From: Candidatus Nitrosopumilus sp.
GTDB taxonomy: Archaea; Thermoproteota; Nitrososphaeria; Nitrososphaerales; Nitrosopumilaceae
Length of the DNA: 7,158 bases
Direction of reading: 5' to 3'
Assembly (NCBI GenBank): GCA_013002265.1
Contig: JABDKK010000116.1
Span: 1 to 7,158 of the forward strand
Program-made: the position numbers and the translations under genes
The notes under the pieces: generated by a model
What the model was told of the DNA's origin: nothing
The model's database searches: none
The model's input: only the letters and a program-made list of their open reading frames with translations
Shown here: positions 1 to 5,036 of the stretch, piece by piece
Numbering within the stretch: position 1 is the stretch's first letter
Layout: each line of letters begins with the position of its first letter

Positions 1-527
1 ATGTTGATGAGCTGGTAAAAGAGTTAATCAAAAACGCTGCAGTTGAATTTACTGCATACTATTACTTTACCAACCTCAGAGCACATTGTACAGGCATGGA
101 AGGAGAAGGACTCAAAGGAATTATCGAAGATGCAAGACTAGAAGATCTTAGCCACTTTGAATCATGTCTTGAGAGAATCTACCAGTTGGGAGGTTCTCTT
201 CCAAATGATGCAACAGAATTTATTAAAATTTCTGGTTGTGAATTCTTACAGCTTCCAGCAAATCCAACAGATCATAAAGCAATTCTAGAAAAATGTCTTA
301 AAGCAGAACAAGGAGCAATTGTCAACTGGAATAAAATTTGTCAGATGACCCACGGAAAAGATCCTGCCACATATGACATTGCAAAAGACATCTTAGCTGA
401 AGAGATTGAACATGAGTCGTGGTTCTTAGAGTTGATCTACGGAAGACCATCAGGACACATGAGAAGAAAATATTCAGGTGAGAGGCCACATACTAGAAAA
501 CACTCCAGAGCACTTGATATGGCATAA
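1..527 (+). CDS. Dps-like ferritin-superfamily protein (5' end cut by window)
   Basis: The reading frame is open from base 3 and ends at TAA 525-527, giving 174 visible residues; the start lies upstream of the window. The protein reads as a four-helix ferritin fold. Likely iron-binding carboxylates or histidines appear in helix A (AAVEFTAYYY), helix B (LEDLSHFE), helix C (KCLKAEQGAI) and helix D (AEEIEHESWFLE), the last being the typical ExxH-type pair. Family members oxidise Fe(II), using peroxide or oxygen, and store it in a hollow shell, protecting DNA from Fenton damage; the protein would be cytoplasmic. Two cysteines about 15 residues apart flank helix C (KCLKAEQ and NKICQM), recalling the cysteine pair of archaeal and bacterial Dps-like (DPSL, thioferritin) proteins. 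The C-terminal tail is rich in Arg, Lys and His and could contact DNA or the shell surface. Family assignment is firm; the DPSL subtype is inference. Confidence 0.85.
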   Translation, partial: VDELVKELIKNAAVEFTAYYYFTNLRAHCTGMEGEGLKGIIEDARLEDLSHFESCLERIYQLGGSLPNDATEFIKISGCEFLQLPANPTDHKAILEKCLKAEQGAIVNWNKICQMTHGKDPATYDIAKDILAEEIEHESWFLELIYGRPSGHMRRKYSGERPHTRKHSRALDMA

Positions 528-539
528 TTGCCAAATCAC

Positions 540-552
540 TTTTCTTTCTTTT
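540..552 (+). terminator. Pyrimidine/T-rich candidate terminator after the Dps-like gene
   Basis: A 13-nt tract (TTTTCTTTCTTTT) begins 13 nt after the stop codon of the Dps-like gene. Archaeal RNA polymerase commonly terminates at such T-rich stretches without a strong hairpin. No stem-loop is visible here, so the call rests on composition and position only. Confidence 0.45.
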
Positions 553-612
553 ACAAACAAATTATGTGATTTGAGATGTGACATGTTGTTAAGATGAGTT
601 GGGTTATCACGG

Positions 613-620
613 TTATATAG
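613..620 (+). promoter_or_regulatory. TATA box for the small unknown gene at 641
   Basis: TTATATAG is centred about 25 nt upstream of the GTG at 641. This is the usual distance between an archaeal TATA box and the transcription start, so the transcript would begin at or next to the GTG codon and be leaderless, as is common in this group. The box lies inside the longer reading frame that would start at TTG 599, which argues against that longer start. Confidence 0.5.
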
Positions 621-640
621 AAAAACGATGTTATAATATT

Positions 641-970
641 GTGGTAAAGCAAATCAGCCTAGATGCTTGGCAGATTCAGCAATTATCAGATCTCTTAGAA
701 AAAGGCTCAAACATTGTTGCAAAAACAAACCGGCCAATTGTTTTGTATAGACAAACACTAGAAGAAGAAGACGAATCATATGAAGAAATTGTTTGTACAT
801 TAACCAATGGATATGTAATTGAGCAGATGGTCACCTCAGGTGGAGTATTGGTTCCAAGTTTTCATCAGCAGTTTGTTTTTACGATCCAAGAGTATCCCCA
901 GGAATTATTGAGAAAAAGTAAAGATCGCTTTTTGGAGATGATAGATTTTCTTGAAGAACAACTAAGATAA
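641..970 (+). CDS. Conserved-looking hypothetical protein, 109 aa
   Basis: I do not recognise this protein. The frame can be extended to a TTG at 599, but I prefer GTG 641 because a TATA-like element sits about 25 nt before it and the sequence from there (VVKQISLDAWQIQQLSDLLEKG) starts like a normal compact domain. It looks like a small soluble alpha/beta protein: an N-terminal helix, a strand (RPIVLYRQTL), an acidic linker (EEEDESYEE), several strands (EIVCTLTNGYVIEQMVTSGGVLVPSF, then QQFVFTIQEY), and a charged C-terminal helix rich in Leu, Glu and Lys. There is no signal peptide, membrane segment or metal-binding motif. It stands between a Dps-like gene and sucC, 40 nt before the latter, but sucC seems to have its own promoter. 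It is real by coding character; the function is unknown. Confidence 0.7.
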   Translation: MVKQISLDAWQIQQLSDLLEKGSNIVAKTNRPIVLYRQTLEEEDESYEEIVCTLTNGYVIEQMVTSGGVLVPSFHQQFVFTIQEYPQELLRKSKDRFLEMIDFLEEQLR

Positions 971-978
971 CATCATAG

Positions 979-986
979 TTAATAAA
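979..986 (+). promoter_or_regulatory. Candidate TATA box for sucCD
   Basis: TTAATAAA is centred about 28 nt before the sucC ATG at 1011, compatible with a leaderless or nearly leaderless sucCD transcript. A second A/T-rich stretch (ATAAAATT at 991) is too close to the ATG to drive a leaderless start. No Shine-Dalgarno sequence is seen directly before the ATG, which agrees with leaderless initiation. Confidence 0.4.
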
Positions 987-1010
987 GACCATAAAATTCA
1001 CAGATTTTGC

Positions 1011-2117
1011 ATGCGTTTACTAGAGTTTCAGGCAAAAGAATTATTCAGAGAATATGGAATTAATCTGCTTGACAGCAAAGCATCAAAAAATATTGAAGAA
1101 GGACGCAAGCATGCAAAAGAGTTAGGCTACCCATTTGTAATTAAAATCCAAGTTCCAGTAGGAGGACGAGGAAAGGCAGGCGGAATCCAGGTCTGCAAAA
1201 ATGACGACGAGTTTGAATTAAAGTATCCTCAAGTAATGGACTTGACAATAAAAGGGGAAAAAGCTAGAGCCATACTTTTGGAAAAAATGGCAGATATCAA
1301 AAAAGAGTTGTACCTATCATTATTTTTAAACCGCTCAAAGAGATGTTACACAATAATTGCATCAGCTGAAGGCGGTGTAGAAATTGAATCAGTTAAAAAT
1401 CAAATTATCAAAGAAGTTGGATTAGGGGATGTTTCTGATGAAACGGCAAAAGAAGTTGCAACAGAGATGGGATTGCAAGGAAAGGCTTCAGAGCAATTTG
1501 TAGATACGCTAAAAAAATTATCAAAATTAACAACAGAAAAAGAAGCAGAGCTTGCAGAGATTAATCCTCTAGCTATTATGCAAGATGATTCAATCATGGC
1601 ACTTGATGGCAAATTTGTTACAGATGATAACAGTAATTTCAGACATGAGGAATTACAAAAATATCAAGAAAAGACAGAGATAGAAGAGAGAGCAGAGAAA
1701 AGTGGATTCTCACTTGTTGAGCTTGACGGGGATATTGCAGTAGTGGGAAATGGCGCAGGTCTTGTAATGTCTACACTTGACATGTTATCAGATAATGGTG
1801 GAAAGGCGGCATGTTTTCTTGATGTTGGTGGCGGCGCAACAACAGAATCAGTTTATGAAGCATTGACACTGATTAGCAAAATAAAAAGAGTAAAGGGAAT
1901 TCTTGTAAATCTCTATGGCGGAATTGTAAAGACCACAGTAGTAGCTGAAGCATTTCTAAAGGCATATGAAGACAATCTAATTGACTTGCCAGTATTCTCT
2001 AGACTAAAGGGAACAGAATCAGATAAGGCAAAAGAGATGCTTCAAGGATCACGAACTAAAATTTTTGATTCAGTAGAAGAGGCAATCAATGCTGCAGTCA
2101 TGGGAGTAAAGAAATGA
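1011..2117 (+). CDS. sucC: Succinyl-CoA synthetase (ADP-forming), beta subunit
   Basis: SucC is the nucleotide-binding subunit of the succinyl-CoA synthetase that interconverts succinyl-CoA + ADP + Pi with succinate + CoA + ATP in the cytoplasm. The 368 residues start with the family N-terminus (LLEFQAKELFREYGI) and an ATP-grasp domain over about residues 1-230. That domain contains the nucleotide-loop motif GGRGKAGG (51-58), the EINPL motif (E183, N185) and D199 in ALDGK; N185 and D199 match the E. coli Mg ligands Asn199 and Asp213. The C-terminal CoA-ligase domain follows (about 240-365), with NGAGL, FLDVGGGAT and NLYGGIV. At 368 residues it is somewhat shorter than the 388-residue E. coli protein. 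After GGIV the E. coli residues RCD are replaced by KTT. sucD overlaps its stop codon by 4 nt. In this archaeal setting it probably links succinate with the 3HP/4HB carbon-fixation cycle (inference). Confidence 0.93.
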   Translation: MRLLEFQAKELFREYGINLLDSKASKNIEEGRKHAKELGYPFVIKIQVPVGGRGKAGGIQVCKNDDEFELKYPQVMDLTIKGEKARAILLEKMADIKKELYLSLFLNRSKRCYTIIASAEGGVEIESVKNQIIKEVGLGDVSDETAKEVATEMGLQGKASEQFVDTLKKLSKLTTEKEAELAEINPLAIMQDDSIMALDGKFVTDDNSNFRHEELQKYQEKTEIEERAEKSGFSLVELDGDIAVVGNGAGLVMSTLDMLSDNGGKAACFLDVGGGATTESVYEALTLISKIKRVKGILVNLYGGIVKTTVVAEAFLKAYEDNLIDLPVFSRLKGTESDKAKEMLQGSRTKIFDSVEEAINAAVMGVKK

Positions 2118-3031
2118 CTGACATTTTTGAATTACTAAAGGGAAAGCCAGAAGATTCAGATTACAAAAACAAAGGAGTGATTGTACAAGGAATTACAGGA
2201 TCATATGGTTCACTGCATGCACAAAACATGATCAAATATGGAACAAATGTTGTAGCAGGAGTTACTCCTGGAAAAGGAGGACAATCATGGAATGACAGTG
2301 TGCCAATTTACAATACAATGAAAGAAGCAGTAGAGTCAACTGGTGCAAAAATTTCAATTATCTTTGTTCCAGCTAAATTCTTCTTATCTGCCGGAAGAGA
2401 AGCACTAGAGGCAGGAATCAAATTGCTAGTAGCTATTCCAGAACATGTTCCAGTTAGAGACACAATGGAATTGTTAGATATTGCAGAGAAAAAAGGCGCT
2501 GTAATTATCGGACCAAATACTCCCGGAATCATGATTCCAGAATTGATTAAAATTGGGATAATGCCTGCAATGCCATTTAAAGCAGGAAACATTGCAGTGT
2601 TATCAAAGAGCGGAACACTACTTTATGAGATTTCAGATGCACTAACTAACTCAGGGTTTGGTCAATGTATAACAGTTGGAATTGGCGGAGATCCAATTAA
2701 TGGAACAAGACTAATTGATGCATTTGACATGGTAAAAGATATTCCAGATTTAGAGGGATTGGTAATTGTTGGAGAAATTGGTGGAGACTCTGAGGAGATG
2801 CTTGCCCAGAAGATTATCGATTCAGGATTTAAAAAACCAACTGTAGCATATATCGCAGGACGTGCAGCACCTAAAGAGAAGAGAATGGGCCATGCAGGTG
2901 CTATTGTAATGGGAACGTATGGTTCTGCTGAATCCAAAGTTTCAATGTTTAACAAAGCCAACATTCCAGTAGCAAAAAGACCTGCCGAAGTACCAGTATT
3001 ACTAGCAGGAAAGATGGAAAAATCCGATTAG
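2114..3031 (+). CDS. sucD: Succinyl-CoA synthetase (ADP-forming), alpha subunit
   Basis: SucD binds CoA and carries the histidine that is phosphorylated during catalysis. The 305-residue protein has the CoA-binding Rossmann domain first (GVIVQGITGSYGSLHAQ at 21-37, then VVAGVTPGKGG) and the ligase domain after about residue 155 (AVLSKSGTLLYE, VGIGGDPINGT). E221 in GEIGG matches the E. coli alpha Glu208. The phosphohistidine motif RMGHAGAI places the active His at residue 260. The motif that reads GPNCPG in E. coli is GPNTPG here, so the cysteine near the active site is a threonine. The start ATG overlaps the sucC stop (ATGA), indicating translational coupling and 1:1 expression. The gene ends 30 nt before the preferred eL40 start. 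The family is certain; the nucleotide specificity (ADP) is the usual archaeal assignment and is not proven by the sequence. Confidence 0.94.
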   Translation: MTDIFELLKGKPEDSDYKNKGVIVQGITGSYGSLHAQNMIKYGTNVVAGVTPGKGGQSWNDSVPIYNTMKEAVESTGAKISIIFVPAKFFLSAGREALEAGIKLLVAIPEHVPVRDTMELLDIAEKKGAVIIGPNTPGIMIPELIKIGIMPAMPFKAGNIAVLSKSGTLLYEISDALTNSGFGQCITVGIGGDPINGTRLIDAFDMVKDIPDLEGLVIVGEIGGDSEEMLAQKIIDSGFKKPTVAYIAGRAAPKEKRMGHAGAIVMGTYGSAESKVSMFNKANIPVAKRPAEVPVLLAGKMEKSD

Positions 3032-3061
3032 AATAAAAGAGAGTGAATGGGGGAAAAATTA

Positions 3062-3229
3062 ATGCCTATTACAGACCCAGAAAAGAAACGAATTGCACAA
3101 CAAGCACGACTTGTAATGAGAATTTGCTTTAACTGTGGTTGCAGAAATGATATTGGGGCTAAAAGATGCAGAAAATGCAGAAATCCATACCTGAGATTAA
3201 AGAACAGGAACCTAGGCGTAAAGAAATAG
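3062..3229 (+). CDS. rpl40e: Large-subunit ribosomal protein eL40 (L40e)
   Basis: This is the small zinc-ribbon protein of the archaeal/eukaryotic large ribosomal subunit. In archaea it is free-standing; in eukaryotes it is made as a ubiquitin fusion. From the ATG at 3062 it has 55 residues and begins MPITDPEKKRIAQQA, the typical archaeal N-terminus. The zinc knuckle follows (CFNC, then CRKC 11 residues later), and the C-terminus is basic (LRLKNRNLGVKK). An in-frame ATG at 3047 would add MGEKL, but the family begins at MPITDP, and the G-run at 3049-3053 lies at a ribosome-binding distance from 3062, so I prefer the shorter form. It follows sucD by 30 nt with no visible terminator between them and is probably cotranscribed. 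Its stop lies 2 nt from the stop of the convergent gene. Confidence 0.92.
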   Translation: MPITDPEKKRIAQQARLVMRICFNCGCRNDIGAKRCRKCRNPYLRLKNRNLGVKK

Positions 3230-3231
3230 AA

Positions 3232-3480
3232 CTAGTAATTCATCAATCTTTGTCTATAAGATACTATTGCAGATCTTAATTCCGATTTGTATTGCGATAC
3301 AAATGACTTTGCAGCATCAGGACTATCCAATTCTTCTAAAGAAATCTGAATATCATCGGGTAATTGATCATTCATCTGGTAGAGTACCTTGGCAGCTTCA
3401 ACGTATTGTCCCAAATTCTCAGCATATTCCAGTGCCAGTTGCATTCTACCAATTAGGGCATCAAATTCTTGCAAAGACAT
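3232..3480 (-). CDS. Small hypothetical protein, 82 aa, helical
   Basis: I do not recognise the family. From the ATG at 3480-3478 the product is an almost entirely helical, soluble, acidic protein (MSLQEFDALIGRMQLALEYAENLGQYVEAAKVLYQ...). Two helical halves are separated by a loop (NDQLPDDIQISLEELDSPDA), and the second helix ends in SYRQRLMNY. No cysteines, metal motifs or signal peptide are visible in this form. The frame remains open upstream to a TTG at 3546, which would add a hydrophobic segment (LLFLILLLPWPFLL), but a start at the first ATG gives a cleaner soluble protein. A second short hydrophobic frame ends 1 nt before this ATG (see findings). It converges on eL40 with 2 nt between stops and is divergent from tRNA-Val. 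It appears real, by helix periodicity and clean coding character; the function is unknown. Confidence 0.65.
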   Translation of the reverse strand: MSLQEFDALIGRMQLALEYAENLGQYVEAAKVLYQMNDQLPDDIQISLEELDSPDAAKSFVSQYKSELRSAIVSYRQRLMNY

Positions 3481-3573
3481 ATCAATTATTTCCAAAGTCA
3501 GTAGAAAAGGCCAGGGTAATAACAATATCAAAAATAGCAAAGACAAAAAAACTCGTCATTTTTTAGAATCGTT

Positions 3574-3668
3574 GGACCGGTCGTCTAGTTTGGTTTGGAT
3601 GACGCACTCACACTGCGTAAGGGAATTATTCCCCGCAAAGGTCGTGGGTTCAAATCCCATCCGGTCCA
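3574..3668 (+). tRNA. tRNA-Val(CAC) containing a 20-nt intron
   Basis: The acceptor stem GGACCGG (3574-3580) pairs fully with CCGGTCC (3661-3667), and the discriminator is A3668; CCA is not encoded. The D stem is GTCT (3583-3586) with GGAT (3597-3600), including two G-U pairs. The anticodon stem ACGCA (3602-3606) pairs fully with TGCGT (3614-3618) around the loop CTCACAC. This gives anticodon CAC at 3609-3611, which reads the valine codon GUG. The T arm is GTGGG-TTCAAAT-CCCAT (3644-3660). Between the anticodon stem and T stem lie 25 nt instead of 5. Removing 3620-3639 leaves a normal five-base variable region (AGGTC) and a 75-nt mature tRNA with standard arms. A minus-strand frame through here reads like a familiar false 'protein' seen over tRNA genes and is not a gene. 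Confidence 0.9.
3620..3639 (+). other. Non-canonical tRNA intron (bulge-helix-bulge) at position 44/45
   Basis: The precursor can fold as TGCG (3614-3617), a 3-nt bulge TAA, the helix GGGAA/TTCCC (3621-3625 with 3629-3633, loop TTA), CGCA (3634-3637) pairing with TGCG as the 4-bp central helix, and a second 3-nt bulge AAG (3638-3640). Cutting after the second base of each bulge, as the archaeal splicing endonuclease does, removes exactly 20 nt and joins A44 to G45. The outer exon helix is weak (only G3641-C3613 and U3642-A3612 pair), so this is a relaxed BHB. Such sites need the broad-specificity heteromeric EndA known in Crenarchaeota and Thaumarchaeota. Splice sites are inferred from structure. 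Confidence 0.8.
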
Positions 3669-3725
3669 CTACATCTGTTTTGATGGACTGTAAGTTACTC
3701 ATGAAACTTTTCAAAAATAATATGA

Positions 3726-3747
3726 CAAAAAGAAAAATTTCTTTTTG
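3726..3747. repeat. 22-nt A/T-rich near-perfect inverted repeat
   Basis: CAAAAAGAAA (3726-3735) and its exact reverse complement TTTCTTTTTG (3738-3747) are separated by only two bases. It lies 58 nt after the tRNA-Val gene in an intergenic region. The right arm gives a T-rich stretch on the plus strand and the left arm one on the minus strand, so it could mark transcription ends in either direction. It could also bind a dimeric regulator, or arise by chance in very AT-rich DNA. The near-zero loop argues against a stable full-length RNA hairpin. Confidence 0.4.
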
Positions 3748-3936
3748 AAAACCAAACATTTTGTTGAAAAAATATCTTCAGTTCTGTATCCTAAACATGT
3801 TTTAATTCAAAAGAATTTATGAATCTGTAAAAGAATAATATGAAAGAATTGATACATTAAAAAATGTGGCCATAAATGCAAAAATCATTGCCACTGAATT
3901 TTTGCAAAGAAACTAGCGTAAATGTAAGTGAAGATA
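3748..3936. other. AT-rich intergenic segment before the cysteine hydrolase gene
   Basis: Together with 3669-3747 this makes a gap of about 270 nt. Several A/T-rich stretches resemble TATA boxes (for example around 3797-3803 and 3856-3863), but none sits about 25 nt from a credible start, so I do not assign a promoter. Short frames here end after a few codons. I see no RNA gene or repeat apart from the inverted repeat just upstream. Confidence 0.4.
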
Positions 3937-4602
3937 ATGAATAAAACAGATGATTTAGAAACAAAAGATTCTCCCAGATGGCATTCTAAAATTAAGGTTG
4001 ATTCAAAAATAACACTGGCAGTCATAGACATGCAGAGACTATTCTTGACTGACAAAAAATCTCCATGGTGTGAACCCAAATTATTGTCTATTGTTCCAAA
4101 TATTGAAAAGTTAATCAAAATTATTGGAATTAAAAATGTGATTTTTACTCGTTTTATGCCACCAACCAATTGGCAACAAGAAAAGGGCTCTTGGCGAACA
4201 TATTATCATATAAACAAAAAAATCACAAGATGTGTTTTGGGAACACCGGCATTAAATATTGTAGATGAACTTCTTTCGTACATTTCAAATCGTTCAGAAA
4301 TCGCTAATAGAAAAAAATCAGCATCAGTGTTTACAGCTGGTAGTTTTCATTCTAAAATAAAAAAGAGATCTACAAAATACCTCATCTTTACAGGCATCGA
4401 AACGGATTATTGTGTTCTATCAAGTGTATTAGATGCTATTCATTTGGGTTACCATGTTATAGTAGTGATGGATGCATGTGCAAGTAGTAAGAAAAATGGT
4501 CAGAAAAATGCACGAGGAATATTCGAAAGATTTCCAGAACAGCTTTGGATTACATCCACAAAGAGATTGGTAAAACAACTTCAAAATCACAGCAGGAGGT
4601 AG
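3937..4602 (+). CDS. Isochorismatase-family cysteine hydrolase
   Basis: The protein (221 residues) belongs to the isochorismatase-like/nicotinamidase superfamily, cytoplasmic hydrolases of amides or enol ethers that use an Asp-Lys-Cys triad. Numbered from this start, D31 lies in the first-strand motif AVIDMQ. The lysine is in KKSASVF, most likely K126 by alignment with the common K-x3-SAF motif, and the nucleophile C159 lies in GIETDYCVLSS. The typical FTRF...PP...GSWRTYY segment and the closing VVMDACASS are also present. The start is chosen at ATG 3937: GTGA 6 nt before it could pair with the 16S tail, while the alternative GTG 3928 would add MKI. The substrate cannot be named; nicotinamidase, isochorismatase and N-carbamoyl hydrolase members all share these motifs. 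No pathway partner lies next to it. The C-terminus is basic (KQLQNHSRR). Confidence 0.87.
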   Translation: MNKTDDLETKDSPRWHSKIKVDSKITLAVIDMQRLFLTDKKSPWCEPKLLSIVPNIEKLIKIIGIKNVIFTRFMPPTNWQQEKGSWRTYYHINKKITRCVLGTPALNIVDELLSYISNRSEIANRKKSASVFTAGSFHSKIKKRSTKYLIFTGIETDYCVLSSVLDAIHLGYHVIVVMDACASSKKNGQKNARGIFERFPEQLWITSTKRLVKQLQNHSRR

Positions 4603-4654
4603 TATATTCTGCTGGGGATATAGTTAGTGTAATGATTACTGTACCCACTTGGAC

Positions 4655-4661
4655 TTTTTTT
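4655..4661 (+). terminator. T7 tract, candidate terminator of the cysteine hydrolase gene
   Basis: Seven consecutive T residues (after GGAC) lie 53 nt past the stop codon of the hydrolase. This is the strongest T-run in the gap and fits archaeal intrinsic termination. No strong hairpin precedes it. Confidence 0.45.
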
Positions 4662-4748
4662 GAACAATGTTTAATCTTGACAGAAGTAAAATGAGTGAAA
4701 CATCTAGAATGATTTGATTATCAATTTTGAATGTGTCATTGATGATTT

Positions 4749-4756
4749 AAAATATA
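4749..4756 (+). promoter_or_regulatory. Candidate TATA box in front of the hemerythrin-like remnant
   Basis: AAAATATA is centred about 25 nt before TTG 4778, the first start-like codon of the hemerythrin-like frame. The spacing matches a leaderless archaeal start. Its presence suggests the remnant descends from a complete gene that began here. Confidence 0.35.
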
Positions 4757-4777
4757 ACAAAATGGCGTATATGCATA

Positions 4778-4931
4778 TTGAGTGCAATAGAAGAGCTTCG
4801 TGCAGACCATGTTCATGTAAGACGCCTAGAAAAGATCATCTTCAAATGTGTCAAAGAATTGGAAAAAGGGGAAAAATTCCGGAGATAAACTTTTTGTTGC
4901 CACATCAACGCTAAACATCACAGATTTCCAG
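4778..4931 (+). pseudogene. Decayed hemerythrin/HHE-domain-like gene fragment
   Basis: Starting at TTG 4778, the frame reads (M)SAIEELRADHVHVRRLEK and then IIFKCVKELEKGEK before it reaches a stop at 4886-4888. This resembles the first helix and first metal-ligand region (DH...RRLEKII.KC..EL..GK) of archaeal hemerythrin HHE cation-binding proteins, which bind a di-iron centre. At the A5 run (4872-4876) a -1 shift restores the expected continuation KIPEINF. Another shift at the T5 run (4891-4895) gives VATSTLNITDFQ, up to about 4931. Neither frame continues to a full domain, which is normally well over 100 residues with later HxxxE ligands. I therefore read it as a frameshifted, truncated remnant. 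The resemblance is from memory of the family; the frameshifts could also be sequencing errors at homopolymers, but the missing C-terminal half argues for real decay. Confidence 0.5.
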
Positions 4932-5036
4932 ATATCAATCTTAAAGATAAAAAAGAATCATCATAGTATTACTTCTGGTCCACCTTGATTTTATAAAATT
5001 CATTCACACTAAATAGAACTATTTGGGAACAATGAT
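4932..5036. other. Intergenic stretch upstream of the nucleotidase gene
   Basis: This completes the 434-nt gap between the cysteine hydrolase and the nucleotidase. Apart from the hemerythrin-like remnant, the T7 tract and a TATA-like element at 4989-4997, I see no gene, repeat or RNA structure in the gap. Confidence 0.4.
4989..4997 (+). promoter_or_regulatory. Candidate TATA box for the nucleotidase gene
   Basis: TTTTATAAA-type sequence, centred near 4993, is the best archaeal TATA match before the gene. It predicts a transcript start near 5018-5020, giving an untranslated leader of roughly 17-19 nt before GTG 5037. The weak G-rich element GGG at 5025-5027 could serve as the ribosome-binding site. 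Confidence 0.45.

Noticed and set aside
2308..2964. Minus-strand frames of 94 and 100 codons inside sucD, and 70 codons inside sucC
   Set aside because: They are antisense shadows of strongly supported genes, with low-complexity hydrophobic translations.
3614..3648. Reading the tRNA as a long-variable-arm (Leu/Ser type) tRNA using the GGGAA/TTCCC hairpin
   Set aside because: Ten unpaired bases would remain between that hairpin and the T stem, and the anticodon CAC is valine. The intron model explains every base.
3267..3748. Two overlapping plus-strand frames of 99 and 119 codons
   Set aside because: They run antisense to the small minus-strand gene and through the tRNA gene; composition is unlike a protein and they have no credible start.
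3556..3759. Minus-strand 67-codon frame (contains DRMGFEPTTFAGN)
   Set aside because: This peptide is the translation of the T arm and acceptor of the tRNA-Val gene on the opposite strand, a known type of false protein.
3885..4169. Minus-strand 94-codon frame over the start of the cysteine hydrolase
   Set aside because: It is antisense to conserved catalytic sequence (AVIDMQ) and shows no independent protein-like features.
4714..4914. Cysteine-rich 66-codon plus-strand frame, possible small zinc protein (CxxCxC)
   Set aside because: Its cysteines are spaced irregularly and the overlapping frame reads like a hemerythrin N-terminus. Only its end (KIPEINF) fits that family, as a frameshifted continuation.
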